Shown here one piece after another: positions 52,290 to 64,000 of a stretch of 64,000 nt of DNA (its first letter is position 1; each line of letters opens with the position of its first letter). Where the stretch lies: the NCBI GenBank assembly GCA_034769895.1, contig CM068372.1:381505910-381569909 (forward strand), in the 5' to 3' direction. The notes under the pieces were generated by a model, which saw nothing but the letters and a program-made list of their open reading frames with translations, was not told the origin of the DNA and ran no database searches. The position numbers and the translations under genes are program-made. Source of the stretch: Magicicada septendecula. Lineage: Eukaryota > Arthropoda > Insecta > Hemiptera > Cicadidae.

Positions 52290-52980
52290 AATAGCAAAAG
52301 CATTACAATTTATTAACTTTTTACTTAATTTCTATAAATATTTAAATTAGAACTTTTTAAATACATAACTCTAATTAAGAATCCGTTTGTATTATCATCT
52401 TAATCAAAATAATACGGTTTTCATTGATTTTGTTGTAGTGCGAGAAAGCGTTAGACACAGTTACACGAGTTAGCAGAATAAACTCAAACTGAGAGAATGT
52501 GGAAAGGCGAAACAAGGACAGGAGGTGGGAGGAAAAATCCAGAGGAGAGAGAGAGGCGGAGTTCAAAACCAGAATGAGAAATGTTAGGCGATTTTACATA
52601 ACCGTCAGTGTGTGTGGGGTGGAATCACTCGCTTTACGCTCGGGGTTGTCAGAGCTAATCTGAGGGATCAAAGCCGGGGCGCTATATAGTTTTATACAAA
52701 CGTATTATTTATATCCTCATACCCTGAAACTCACTCGCACACACATATACACGAGCGCGCGTGTGCGTGTAGTAACGTATGACGGCTTAACAAAGTAAAG
52801 CCGATCCCGAAATCTAGACAAACGAGTTACACCACAGATCGCATTATATCCAGTTGTGGTTATCTTAGTTGGACCAGCAGCAAATCGACGCTAGCGAAAT
52901 ACGGGTTCAGATCTACAAATGGGCAATGCACAGATCATGGAGTGAAAATAAACTCTTGATGAAAAGATGAAATAATATAA
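52290..52980. other. No gene recognised
   Basis: AT-rich with a CA/CG simple-sequence patch at 52735-52770. No supported frame. Confidence 0.3.
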
Positions 52981-52984
52981 AGAA

Positions 52985-53655
52985 AGATGGAAATAACATG
53001 TGTACAAAATACAGAAAGAAAGGATTCTTTAGAATTATCACCCGATGGGTAGAAGAAGCGTGGGAAGACCGAGAATTAGATTGTGGAACCGGAGCAGGCA
53101 GAATTGCCTAATCCTGGAAGGGCAGAAGAAGAAACTCTTGGGCTCTGTTTTCCATTTTCCGCGGAGGTGTGACCGCACATCAGTACTACGTCTTCTTCTT
53201 CGGGCTGACTTTTCTCCTTATCTTTCTTCTCCTCGTTCCCCTACTTTCCATTTTTTCACTATCTTTGTTCCTTCTCAGATTTCTTCCTTCCTTTTTTCAG
53301 TGGTACCAGAGTTTGGAAAAACGACCTTCATACTGACATGGTGAGTTGTCGGTTTTATAATATCTTCTTCTGCAATTAGATTTCTTTAAATTGTCTTACA
53401 GCAGCCTGCAATTGTATGTTCTCCATTTACCTCGGTCCTGTTCATCTGTCTTCATATCTCTGTAGCTGCTACCCTTTCTGATGTTTTCAAGCATTCTACC
53501 TCCCTTCTTTGTTATACTTTATTTCCTTCCACCTTTCCTTCTATGTTCCGTAGCTGCTGAAAGTTTCTAAAATAAGACTAATAAGACTAATAAGTTTCAT
53601 GCTCCAACTAAGACGTTTTTCTCTTTCTTATTACTTTCAGCATTTTCCTTTCCTC
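52985..53655 (+). repeat. ~0.65 kb direct repeat, copy 1 (LINE 3' end)
   Basis: Matches 54035-54534 plus 55232-55400. The first 120 bp read HPMGRRSVGRPRIRLW, a LINE ORF2 C-terminus, followed by a 3' UTR-like pyrimidine-rich tract (CTTCTCCTCGTTCCCCTACTTTCC). A second LINE has inserted at its right end (53656-54034). Confidence 0.75.
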
Positions 53656-54034
53656 TTCAAGGATTTGGTTACATAAACCTGTTCCGGCACCCATTTCATC
53701 CTCGGACGACCCACGTCTCTTCTACCAATTGCTTTATAGTTGAGTGTGGCTTTCGGCAAATGACCCTCTGTCATACTTTGCAGATGATCCCTCCATTGTC
53801 TCCTGTAAATTGAAATAATTTCATTTGTCTTTTACTTAGAGTTCTGCTCTGATATCTTCATTCTTTATTCTATCTTGCAATGCATAATTTAAAGTATTTC
53901 GAATAGACTGCATTTCAGCAGTTTGAATCTTGCCGCTTTCCTTTTTTGACATGACCCACGCCTCACTCGCATAAATCAACGTGGGTATTGGAATTGCCTT
54001 ATAAAATTGAATCCTTGTACTGTGTCTTGTGTAC
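53656..54034 (-). pseudogene. LINE ORF2 C-terminal relic inserted in repeat copy 1
   Basis: Minus-strand reading: 'STRIQFYKAIPIPTLIYASEAWVMSKKESGKIQTAEM', 'NTLNYALQDRIKNEDIRAEL', and 'RRGSSEDEMGAGTG'-like shifted text equal to GRRDVGRPRMRWVPEQ of the sister copy at 54535-55231. It ends CAAATCCTTGAAGAGG. It is 5'-truncated and frameshifted. Confidence 0.75.
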
Positions 54035-54534
54035 AGATGGAAAGAACGTGTCCAAAATGCAGAAAGAAAGTGTCCTTTGGAAGTATCACCCGATGGATAG
54101 AAGAAGCGTGGGAAGACCAGATGGTAAAACCGGAACAGGCAGAATTGTCTAATCATGGAAGGGCAGAAGAAGAAGGAGAAAAATAAACCGTTGGGTTCTG
54201 TTTTCCATGAGACGTGTCCGCGTATCAGGACCACGTCTTCTTCTTCAGGCTGCCTTTTCTTCTTATCTTTCTTCTCCTCGTTCCCCTACTTTCCATTTTT
54301 TCACCGTCTTCGTTCCTTCTTAGATTTCTCCCTTCCTTTTTTTCAACGGTACCAGAGTTTGGAAAAACGACCTCCATACTGACATGGTAAGTTGTCGGTT
54401 TTACAATTTATTCTTCTGCCATTAGACTTCTTTAAATCGTCTGAGAGCAGGCTGCAGGTGGATGCTCTCCATTTATGTATGTCCTGCCCATCTGCCTTCA
54501 TCTATCTGAAGCTGCTTTCGCTTCTAATATCAAG
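54035..54534 (+). repeat. ~0.65 kb direct repeat, copy 2 (split)
   Basis: Homologous to 52985-53490; continues after an inserted LINE at 55232-55400. DGKNVSKMQKE and HPMDRRSVGRP mark the LINE C-terminus, then the same pyrimidine-rich tract as copy 1. Confidence 0.75.
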
Positions 54535-55231
54535 AATTCCGGACTATATGTAGATGACATAATTCTTATTCAAGAAAATTAGGATGATTTACAAAGAGCT
54601 ATGTTTCAATTGCAAGAAGTGGCAAGAGATTACTCATTGATAATTTCAGTAAGAAAGACCAAAACCATGGCCTTTTAGTTATAAATAACAGCACTTTAGA
54701 ACAAGTGAGCCGTTTCAAATATTTCTCGGCTGTGCAGTAAGCTATGAATCTGAATATGATATAAGAGTGAAGATACATAAATTTAGGAATATTTGAGGTA
54801 CTATTCATAGAAATCTTAGAAATAAAACAAGACACAGCACAAGGAATAAATTTTGTAAGACAATTTCAATACCCACGTTGATTTATGCGCGTGAGGCGTG
54901 GGTCATGACAAAAAAGGAAAGTGGCAAGATTCGGAGTGCTGAAATGCAGTTTCTTCGAAGTACTTTAAATTATACATTGAAAAACAGAATAAGGAATGAG
55001 GATATCAGAGTAGAACTCGAAGTAGGTGACATAAATGAAATTATTTCAGTTTACAGAAGACAATGGTGGGATCAGCTGCAAAGGATGACAGAGCATGGAT
55101 TGCGGAATGAGGCACTGAACTATAAAGCCATTGGTAGAAGAGACGTGGGTCGTCCGAGGATGAGATGGGTGCCGGAACAGGTTTATATAAACTAATCCTT
55201 GAAGAAGAGACGAAGAAGAAGAAGAATCAAA
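54535..55231 (+). pseudogene. LINE reverse-transcriptase relic inserted in repeat copy 2
   Basis: Begins SGLYVDDIILIQEN (YVDD for YADD), DDLQRAMFQLQEVARDYSL, KTKTMAF, LEQVSRFKYF. After frameshifts come IYAREAWVMTKKESGKI, AEMQFLRSTLNY, RIRNEDIRVELEV and IGRRDVGRPRMRW, then a GAAGAA-rich tail. Copy 1 shows the empty site; flanks ATCAAG and ATCAAA suggest a short target duplication. Same family as 53656-54034 and 34725-34860. Confidence 0.8.
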
Positions 55232-55479
55232 CATTCCTACCTCCCTTCTTTGTCATCCTCTCTTTCCTTCCACCTTTCCTTCCATGTTCTTTAGCTGCTG
55301 AAAGTTTCTAAAATATACGAAATACAATTTATCTAAATACAATATATGGTTCAATTAAAACGTTTTTCTCTTTCTCATTACTTTCAGCATTTTTCGTTCC
55401 TCTCTATTCCCGTTAGCACTTCATCGTTTCACACTCTAAAAGTCCGTTTTACCTTAATCATTCTTCTTCAACACGACCA

Positions 55480-55870
55480 CATTTCGAAGTGTACTGGGTA
55501 CCTTTTCTTCTTTACTTTTCATGGTTCACGTTTAATGCCACACAAAACCACACCTCAAATAAAACATTTAAAATTAATCTTGACTGACACGTTACAAACC
55601 CTGTCACAAGGTCGGTGATGAAGAGAATAGAGAGAAACACTGAGAACAATATGGGGGAAGACAAATTTAGTTTTAGAAAAGGTAAACACGCAAAAGATGC
55701 ATTCGATCCTTGGGGGGTGATGGAAGGAAGAACACTATATGTTCAAAGGGAGAGTTATGTTTGTTTTATCAATTGGAAGACAGCTTTGACACAGTTGATT
55801 GGAATTTTCTATAGGTTGTTTTGAAAGCTATCGGTATAGGCTGAAATGATAGAAGATAATAAAAGAGCAC
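55480..55870 (+). pseudogene. LINE reverse-transcriptase relic (mid RT)
   Basis: Reads SRLMPHKTTPQIKHLKLI, then MKRIERNTENNMGEDKFSFRKGKHAKDAF, RTLYVQRESYVCFINWKTAL. This is the RT segment in which insect LINEs have 'SLMpHxsKilLkil', 'GFRkGxxTxdAi' and 'yvcFiDwxKAFD'. The catalytic FIDWxKAFD is degraded to FINWKTALT. Neither the YADD box nor the endonuclease is attached. Confidence 0.65.
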
Positions 55871-56643
55871 AATACAGAAAGTAGTCGCCTAGTGCGATGA
55901 GGACAGTAAGAACTGGGAGTTACCAAAAATTGACGTTTTTATCAATGATGACGAAAGTCTGTGAATACTAAAGTAATAATTCTATTTATAATTGCGTTAA
56001 AGCTTCATCTGTCACTTGTAATTTTGCTTCCTAGCTAATGGTTTTCATTCACTTCGCGGATAACATTATTTCCAAGAATTGTTCTAATTGGATCCTCTAC
56101 ATTTCGACTAAACACTTGGTTCAACATGTAACCCACAGTCGTTTCATAAATACCAATAATCACAAGTACATGAAGAATAGTGAAGAGATTCAAGATAGTC
56201 GAAGGTGAGGCGAGTAAAAGTGAAAATAACGAAATAATAAAAAAGACTACGAGCAAGAAGAAAGAGAAGCAGCAACCTATATAAGGACTCGGCAGCGAAG
56301 AAGAAGAAGGAGGAGAAGAAAGAAAGAAGAAGAGATTTACTAGCATTTACTTGACATTCCGACAGAGTAGTGATCTGTATGCTGAGTTTAAATTCCCTGT
56401 GTGTGTGTGTTCACATTTGGCTTTGAGGCGCGAAAACAACATCCAACAACGGTAATCACTTTGAGGTACAAAACAAACCTCAAGCGAACAGAACAGCGCG
56501 AGCGACATAAAGATGTGTTGTGTGTGTGTTCATGAATAATGTGCATAGCAGTAAGTACGAGTATCGAACCGTGTACCGTTGCTTGCTGCTTCTCCACTGC
56601 CATCTTAATTTCTTCCTCTCGTCGTCGTCGTCGTTGTCGTTGC

Positions 56644-56648
<5 letters not shown>
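55870..56648. other. No gene recognised
   Basis: A GAAGAA-rich patch at about 56295-56335 and a GTGTGT patch at 56398-56411; otherwise unassigned. Confidence 0.3.

Positions 56649-56651
<3 letters not shown>

Positions 56652-56710
<59 letters not shown>
56652..56710. repeat. (TC)n microsatellite
   Basis: About 29 TC units preceded by a GTCGTC trinucleotide patch. Ser-Leu and Arg-Glu frames are artefacts. Confidence 0.95.
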
Positions 56711-56713
<3 letters not shown>

Positions 56714-56714
56714 T

Positions 56715-58340
56715 ATCGTAACCGCGGCATTTAGCATAATCAAAACTACGTACAGTCCAATGAACTTTACTGAATAATTCATGCGCCGACTGACTGACTG
56801 ACTGGCAGCAGTAACAACAAAGAGGATCGTAAAATTTTCCAACAGGCCGACCGTCAGAAGGTAACAAATGTCGGCTTTAATTTCCCACTACACGGCCGTG
56901 CCATATGGTTCGTCTTAACCGCGCTCTCTTCACTGAACAAACGGGCATTGATATTTTTTTCACATCTATCTAATTGAATCTCAAAAATAAGTAAGTTTTA
57001 AATAATTGAAGCCAAGAGTTTCAAAAACACAACGATGTGGCAGCACATGGTAACTGTTTCTACTGCACTCAAATATATTTAGTGACATTGTAAATAACAT
57101 CAAACTCCCCCATTCCCCCCAAGTATTCGGAAATTCTCCCCTCAAAATTTGATTTTGTTGGGAGGAGGGATCACAATACGGGGGTATGGAATAACCTCTA
57201 GTAAACGGTGGATCTTGGGCTTTATGCAAACATTTTTGAAAAACCTGAAGCCATTTACGCAATTAGTGGAATCAAAAAAACTAATGTTATTCTTTTTATC
57301 AATACCAAAAGATTTTCGAGTATACCTAATCAATAACTAAATTATGAGAGATGTAAAAACCTGGTCTTACATAATTAGTAGAACATTAGGCCTTTGATTT
57401 TATAATTGGATTTTTTCTTCACTGATTTGTTTGATTTACGACGCTTGTAAGGGGGTAATTGAGCCCCTGGTTACGCAACTGGCTTAAATTCATGTAACTT
57501 CCATTTCCAACAAGGAATTATGAAAGGAAAAACATGATTATTAATGGCAGGAAAGTTTTAGTAATAAAATAAAAAAATTAGTAAATTTTGAAACATAATT
57601 TACTTTTTCCATACGTACAGTGAGATGTATATGGACAATGATTTAGTTTACACTGGCTCTATAGTCAGTTACTCAACAACAGAGATTGTCTATTTTTGTT
57701 TAGCAAAACGAATCAATTATTTAATCGTTCTTTATATCGTCTAAGACGTCCCTTTCACTTGACAGAACCATAAGACTTGATAGCCATGAATCACCCATGG
57801 CAGATCGCAGTCGATTTTTTATTACTTTAGGCTATTCCGGGGAAGAATTTATAATACGTGGGAGGGGAACTTTAAAAGTAAGAGAAAAAGTTTAAGAGTA
57901 CCGCGGAAATCTACCACAAAAATAGAAAAATCGCCTTGAAAAATCCCCCCCAAAAAATTGCACCATTGCATCCCCTCCCCGACTAGCACCATTGCACCAT
58001 GGTATGGACACCCCTGTTCCCATTTTACTATGACAGCACCATATACAGAACGTTTCAAGGCTATGAAAGATGTTGTTTTGGCAATCGTGAAACGAATGTC
58101 GTGGGTACTGGTTGTTTTGCCTCGGCCTTACTTTGAAAACTTGATACATAGCCTACTACAAAAATTTACAAATATTGACTCTGTTTGGAACAGTGGATAA
58201 TTTAAAAACCATTGTTCCTTGTCAAGTAACATTATAGAAATAATTTTTTTTAATGGCATATCTCAAAACTTCCAAAGCAGCAAAAGCCCTTGGACAGGAC
58301 ATTTTTTCAAAGCAATATAGTTAGGCTATATTATGGCAAA
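56715..58340. other. No gene recognised
   Basis: AT-rich. No frame with a recognisable domain; the frame at 57958-58200 is motif-free. Confidence 0.3.
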
Positions 58341-58342
58341 AA

Positions 58343-58346
58343 ATAT
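58343..58346. repeat. Solo-LTR target duplication (left)
   Basis: ATAT, repeated at 58832-58835. AT-rich context makes a chance match possible. Confidence 0.4.
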
Positions 58347-58831
58347 TGTTACGACAGTCTCACTGTTTGTCGTATGTTACAGTGGAAACAAATTATAGAA
58401 ACCAATGAACTCACTAATTACCAGTTTTAATTAATCACAAATAACAATTTGTAATCAATAAGGTACTCTCGACCAATAAATCAAGTTAAATTTGTCCACA
58501 CCCAATAATAATGTAACGCAATAGGGTTCCACACTAATTATAACGCAATAATAATTTTTCACTAATCCTCAACAAGGACTTGATCCACAGTAACTGACTG
58601 ACAAAGCCAACCGATGTCCCTTATATAAATAGCGCACGTGTTCCAGAATAACTTTCCATCCTTACTGCGGCGTGCCAGCATAATGCGTATTTATAAGCAC
58701 TCTTTAACAGTGTGGAAGCCACTTGAGTGTTACGTGAGTGGACGGACTTGATACAGACGTGCACCTGGTAGCCTAACCGAGAAACGAGTAGAACGACACT
58801 CTTGACTGTTCGAGAGAGTTCCGTCGTTACA
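58347..58831. repeat. Solo LTR (copy 2), ~485 bp
   Basis: Starts TGTTACGACAG and ends GTCGTTACA, giving TG...CA ends that are also short inverted repeats. Flanked by ATAT/ATAT. Homologous along its length to 10975-11444. A 4-bp duplication would fit a Gypsy-type element, but no internal region is present to confirm the family or orientation. Confidence 0.65.
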
Positions 58832-58839
58832 ATATTATA

Positions 58840-59385
58840 GTTAGGCCTATGTTATGTTAAAAATATAAGCGTAAGAAAACTGTGTATATAACAATCTTAA
58901 CAGGAAAGTTCAAAATATTATAACCACCTTCAAAATAGATTAATTAAATAACTTTTTTCTCAAAATATTGATTACTGGATTTGTGCTGTCTTGGAAATCA
59001 CAACTTCAGTTGTTATCTTTAACTATGTTACCTAAATGGTTTCAAAAGAGCTACCGGATATTATCAGATTTTGTCTTTGCCAGATGGCAGCACTGTTTTT
59101 GTTTTACAAGTGTCTTCTAATAGCCATAACGATAACGAATTTAGTCTCATGGAGCAATACAAATCGTCGACATCATGTTAGTAAGGTTAAATTGTTTTTT
59201 TTTTTCATAACGTCAATTATCAAACAGTTTTCAAAGCCCCGATGATACTGGAGAATTAAAACGCCTTTTAAAAATTGTAATGTTGCAGTATACAAATCAC
59301 TAAACATGTACAGTAATTACGTCTATATAATATCCAGTTAAATCATATCAACTTGTTTATCTATACTCAGGTGATTTTCAACGTA
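58840..59385. other. No gene recognised
   Basis: AT-rich spacer between the solo LTR and the hAT element. Confidence 0.4.
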
Positions 59386-59389
59386 CAGT

Positions 59390-62300
59390 CCAGGCGCGGA
59401 TCCAGGGGGGAGGCGAAGCGAGCGATCGCCCTCCCCCCCAAAGGCTCATATATATGTAATTATTTTTCTTAAGGTTTGAAAAAAATCAAATATTCAAATA
59501 CCAAAGCTGATTTTCATGACTATTAGTAAAAATATTGCACTTCAATAAAATAAATCATTAAAACTTTCTCAGCAATATGAAATATAGCGATAACTATATC
59601 TTAATTATTATAATAATCTATGTTCCAGTTAATTATTTAATAAATCAGGTATCAAAAAAATATTTGTATAATAATTAGCTACATGGAAAGTTGAACGATA
59701 TTCCACTTACGTAAAGTAACCGCTTACGCATGCGTGAAGCAATATATGTATCGATAATCAGCTGTCGAGAGTGCATAACGACAGCATCGCAGGGCATTTG
59801 CTAAGTTATTTCTGTTTTTTAATAATTATAAAAGTTTAGCAGTTGCAGTAAAACTTGAGGAAATTTTAGTAATTTTGTGATCTATGTTACAGTTCCAATT
59901 GCAAAGGTAATTAATTGAGCTACTCAAAGAAAACAGTAAACGTGCAATTAGTGTATTTATTTAAAGAAAAACATAACCTTAAAAGTCGTATATTATCTTA
60001 TTAGAATAGCACAAAGATGTTGTAAAGACAGATTTGATTCTCGACATTTTTTATCTTAAGTTTTTTATTATTGTAGGGAACATGGCAAAAGTTCCAACAT
60101 TAAAGCGTAAACATGAGCTAACTATTGAAAGTTATTTTAATTCTCCTGACACAAAGAAATCTCGCCTCCCTGACAATTCTTTCGCTTGTTCTTCTACAGC
60201 TGTACAGAAGCAAATTAAGTCGACAGACGTTTCTGTAGTGCCAAATATCGAAAATGAAGATACTTACTATAGCATTGGCTCGTTTAAAAATTTCTCGCCT
60301 TCGACTACACAAGAAAATAAAGTAATGACATATGATGTTGACTGTTTTGTTGGAACGGAAATTAATGATTATTTGAAACGTATATTAATTTTAAACCCGT
60401 GGAAAACGGATAAAAATTATCGTTTTTCCTTTTCTGTCCACACAAAAAAAGGTAAAAATGAGAAACGTTATGCGAGCTTGAAGCACCTGGATTCTTTTGA
60501 ATGGCTTGTTTTTTCACATGAAAAACAAGTTTTTTTTTGTAAATTTTGCCCTTTTTGTGAATAATAAATTAGGTGGACGTAGCAACAGTATTCCTTTAGG
60601 AAGTTTGGTTACAACACCTCTTACTAGTTTTTTAAGATTGTTTGGGAAGGAGGGTGATTTAGAAAAACACGCAAGTAGAGAGTACCACAAAAAAGCAGTA
60701 TTGAATGCCAACGATTTCCTGAAAAATTACGATAATCCTAATTTAAATGGCATTAATCAAGCAGACACTGGGCGTAAAAACATAATGAAAGAAAATCGAG
60801 CTCGACTATTGCCTATTATTAAAACTATAATATTTTTAGGGAAACAAAATATTCCTTTTCGAGGTCACCGTGATGACGGTGTTCTGGAAAATAATTCAGC
60901 CGTAAATGAAGGTAATTTTCGTGCTTTATTAAAATTTCGAATTGATAGTGGTGATTATACTCTTAAACAGCACCTTGAAGAATCGTCATCTCGCGCAACG
61001 TACATTAGTAAAACGACTCAAAATGAGCTAATAGAGTGTTGCGGGCGTGAAATTCTCTCTAACATTATTCAGAGAATTCAAGCTGCTAGGCTTTATACTG
61101 TCATGTTTGACGAGACTACCGATTGCTCTAACAAATCTCAATTATCATTAATTTTAAGATATACAGATTGTAACACTATTTACGAGTCGTTTGTACAATT
61201 TATTGATGCACGTGAAAAGCTTCCTGAATTAAAGAAAAAAAAATAGTGATACTAAGTTAACCGGCGTAGCTATTGGTGAAATAGTAGTCGAGGCCTTACA
61301 AAATTTGAATCTTAATCTAGATAATTGCGTCGGAATTACGGTTGATGGTTGCAATACTATGGTTTCTGAAGCTTGCGGTGCTGTTAAGACAGTTAAGGAA
61401 AAGGCTGTCAATGCAGTTTTTTCTCCTTGCCAAAGTCATAGGTTAAACTTAAGCATTTCTCGTACTTCTCAAGTGCAATCGATTAAAAATGCGGTATCTG
61501 CAATGCAAGAAACCATTTATTTTTTTAAGGCTTCATCCAAACGAGAAGACGTTTTAAAACAAGAGTTAGGACATAAGCTTTCTGGATTGTGTGAAACTCG
61601 TTGTATAGAGAGACACGATGGAGTCTTGCAGTTTAGATATGCACTTCCAAAAATAGTTTCTTCTTTAGATCTGGTTAGCGAGTGGAAAGATCCTCAATCA
61701 GCAGTACAGGCTCGGGGCTTAAAAATGTCTCTTTGTGATAGCAGAACTCTTATTGCTATTATTTGTCTTTCTGATCTACTAAGTTGTACATTGGAACTAA
61801 GCCAATTTTTCCAACGGACTCAGATTGATTTGATATCTGCATAAGATCAGTTCAATGACACTGTAGCAATTTTGAACAGGAGACGAAGTAATGCAGACCA
61901 AGTTTTTGAAACAATTTATGAAGAAGCATGTACCCTTGCTCAAGAGCTGGATGTAGAAATAAAAGTGCCTAGAATATCTGCAAAGCAAACCCTTCGAGAT
62001 AATTATTTAACAGTTAATCCAATTAGTTACTTCAAGCAATCTATATAGGCCTACATACCAGCACTTGACAATTTGCTTGTAGATTTAATGGCTCGTTTTC
62101 CTAATAAAACTATGGATCTGTATAATATGAATATATTTTTTTCTACCAAAAATGTGGACATTTTAAATGAAATAATAGAAAAGCTGGTAACGAAGTTTTA
62201 CTCATTTTTTAACCAAACTGCTGACATGCTCAAAAGAAAGCTCGCATCAGAATTAGAATTCTGAGAAATTAAAATGTCACGAGAAAAAATCTCAGGACCA

Positions 62301-63061
62301 CAAACAATATTAGATTTGTTATCTAATTGAGATAAACACACTTACCCCTGCATACACTTCTTTTTACAACTTTTTGCAACAATCCCGATTTCTAATGCCA
62401 CTGCAGAGCGTGTTTTTTCTTGCCTTCGATTATAAAAAATCATGGCTAAGATCTACAATGAGCCAAGATCGCTTGACAGGACTTGCACGATGCACATTCA
62501 CTATGGCCAAGAAATAAACATCGATAATGTTATTGTTATCTATGCTCAGACTAGAGAACATAGATTAGAATTTACGTTGTAAATAAAATGAACTACTCGT
62601 GCAGAAAATTTTCAGGGCGCACCCCGACATCCTCTGTATACCTCATATATATGGAAGGCCCTGTAATTTTTTGTGCAGGGGTTGTAGTTTCACTATGTTT
62701 TTGTGTATACTTTTATAAATACAATGTTTAAAATAATCTATTTTTTTGTATCACATATTATGTGTCTTATTTTCCGTTCGTAATAAATAACCTTTGTTTT
62801 ATACTTTGCAAGTATATAAAACATTTTAAGTGTTATAATAATATTGTACCTGAATATATTTAAAATGGTATTATACATGAATAATGGATATATATATATG
62901 TATAAATAAAATATATCTCTAAAATCGTTATATTAAATATATTACATTAGTGTTGTGAAATAAAATTTCAAAATTATAATGATCTTTGGTTTTTTGTTCC
63001 CCCCCCTTTTATCTCACTCGGCTTCGCCCCCCCCCCAAATCTGTCCTGGATCCGCGCCTGG
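59390..63061 (+). mobile_element. hAT transposon, ZMYM1/Zaphod-like, near full length
   Basis: 3.67 kb with inverted ends: CCAGGCGCGGATCCAGG at left, CCTGGATCCGCGCCTGG at right (17 of 17 paired). A subterminal G/C-rich stretch follows on each side (GGCGAAGCGAG against CTCGGCTTCGCC). It carries one transposase gene on the plus strand. No convincing 8-bp target duplication was found (GTACAGTC on the left, GAGTCAAA on the right when CAGG is taken as the first base). The element is inactive through coding lesions although its ends look usable. Confidence 0.88.
60082..62530 (+). pseudogene. hAT transposase (ZMYM1-like), multiply disrupted
   Basis: Begins at ATG 60082 with a basic region (MAKVPTLKRKHELTIESYF). 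A TTF-type zinc finger (FCKFC...H..H) is split by a frameshift in a T run near 60545. A DUF4371-like region follows (NEGNFRALLKFRIDSGD, about 60910-61240) with MFDETTDCSNKSQL, where a catalytic Asp is expected. A second frameshift sits in an A run near 61245. The frame 61305-62264 (VDGCNTM, CQSHRLNLSIS, TRCIERHDG) is broken by stops at 61842 and 62046. The C-terminal dimerisation motif NATAERVFSCLR (about 62394-62430) is in a shifted frame. At least five lesions; no active protein is possible. Confidence 0.88.
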
Positions 63062-63480
63062 AGTCAAATGTCAAATGTTTGTGTCCTTACGTGAATAAAA
63101 TCATTTTTACTCTGTGCATCATAAATAATGTTTTCATAATAATCATATATGAATCGTTTTTTTTTTTTTGTTTCAGAATGAATGAATGAATGTGCTGGCC
63201 AAACCGAGAAGAGAGAAGACGCAGACAGTGCGGTGTTGGTTATGGCACGTGAATGATTGCCTACATTTCTATAATTAGTAAGGTATGCACCTTGCCTTGC
63301 CACAGTACGCTACTTGTAGTTAATGTATGAGAAAGCACACAACACACACACACAGCAGCAGCGTCGTTCTGTTTTTTATCAAGCAGAGCTACTGCTCTTT
63401 GTACCAAACACATGTTAGTTCACACCGCTGTAGGCTACTGTATATATGTATTATTCTGATGCTACCAGGTTGTATTCTGA
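63062..63480. other. No gene recognised
   Basis: A short CACA-rich patch at 63340-63356; otherwise unassigned. Confidence 0.35.
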
Positions 63481-63484
63481 ATCT

Positions 63485-64000
63485 TTTCATCATCATCATC
63501 CTCAAGGTTTAAACCAAGAATGGTTTGTTCCGGTCTCAAATAGGCAAATATTACAGTTGGTCACTCCAGCGCTTCCTCGAACGTCCCACACCTCTCCGTC
63601 CCCGCGGCTTATAGTTCCATAGTTGGAATTCAGTTCCTGCCGTCTATCTGTGTTTCTTCTATGATCATAGAGAGTATTCCCTGCCACGTGCCTGAGAAAT
63701 CTCATTTCACCCACCCGCTTGGATGTGACTGGCCTGTCTTTTCGTTAAACTCCAATTCTCAGATCCATAAAGAAGTGTGGGAAGAGCCTTGTAGAATTTT
63801 AGGCGTGTTTCTTTACTTGCTGACTTAAGGGTTCGCCTGATGGTCCCGCACATAAGGTTGAACTTATGCAACTTGTTCACCACGTCGTTGCTTGCATTAT
63901 AAGACACACTGTAGCCCAGGTATTCAAAACTGCTAACTTGTTCCAGGACAGTACTGTCTATAACAATTTTTGCCCGTACGGGATCAGTTCCACAAAAAAC
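63485..64000 (-). pseudogene. LINE ORF2 C-terminal relic, runs off window
   Basis: Minus-strand reading: 'NASNDVVNKLHKFNLMCGTIRRTLKSASKETRLKFYKALPTLLYGSENWSLTKRQASHIQAG', a frameshift, then 'MRFLRHVAGNTLYDHRRNTD'. After further decay comes a GRRDVGRPR-like equivalent and an ATC run at 63488-63501 ((GAT)n tail in sense). Same family as 11577-13840. The 5' part lies beyond 64000. Confidence 0.75.

Noticed and set aside
56388..56867. 159-codon minus frame with an Arg-Glu run
   Set aside because: The run is a TC microsatellite and the flanking peptide shows no domain.
59382..63069. 8-bp target duplication for the large hAT
   Set aside because: GTACAGTC and GAGTCAAA do not match in any of the registers tried.

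Overview
The window looks like intergenic, transposon-packed DNA from a large insect genome. Evidence for an arthropod is a degenerate block of the arthropod telomere unit TTAGG/CCTAA (50477-50607), jockey-clade and other insect LINEs, a BEL/Pao element, and hAT and Mutator-like relics. The order cannot be fixed from this sequence; the style of the LINE relics makes me lean to a cockroach or termite relative. I found no host protein-coding gene, tRNA, rRNA or CRISPR array. Almost every interpretable stretch is a mobile element or its debris.

Layout, left to right. (1) Positions 5-8432 form one inverted-repeat unit: two nearly identical arms of about 1.06 kb facing each other around 6.3 kb that holds old LINE pieces, microsatellites and a possible Mutator-like N-terminal exon. 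(2) 8.6-20.7 kb is a patchwork of LINE relics, two palindromic repeats with hammerhead-like cores, a diverged solo LTR, a 1.74 kb TIR element sitting inside a LINE, and a 0.7 kb hAT MITE. (3) 21.0-33.4 kb is the centrepiece: a decayed 5'-truncated jockey copy, then two full-length jockey elements (each ORF1 + ORF2) head to head, making a palindrome with arms of about 5.2 kb and a spacer of about 0.1 kb. The left copy has a 13-bp target-site duplication. The right copy has two open frames with all visible catalytic motifs. (4) 34-41 kb is AT-rich with Penelope-like ends carrying hammerhead-like cores and a 2.5 kb AT-rich unit. (5) 41.8-46.9 kb is a nest: a Mutator-like fragment hit by a hAT (8-bp TSD) and by a LINE (10-bp TSD), the LINE in turn hit by a BEL/Pao retrotransposon (5-bp TSD). 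(6) 47-56 kb holds further LINE relics, a second telomere-like block, and a jockey scrap. (7) 58.3-63.1 kb has a solo LTR and a near full-length but inactivated hAT (ZMYM1/Zaphod-like). (8) The window ends inside another LINE.

Functionally, only the two central jockey copies could encode working proteins: ORF1 is a zinc-knuckle RNA-binding protein, and ORF2 an endonuclease plus reverse transcriptase. The ORFs overlap by ATGA, so ORF2 is probably translated by termination-reinitiation. All other coding relics carry stops, frameshifts or truncations.
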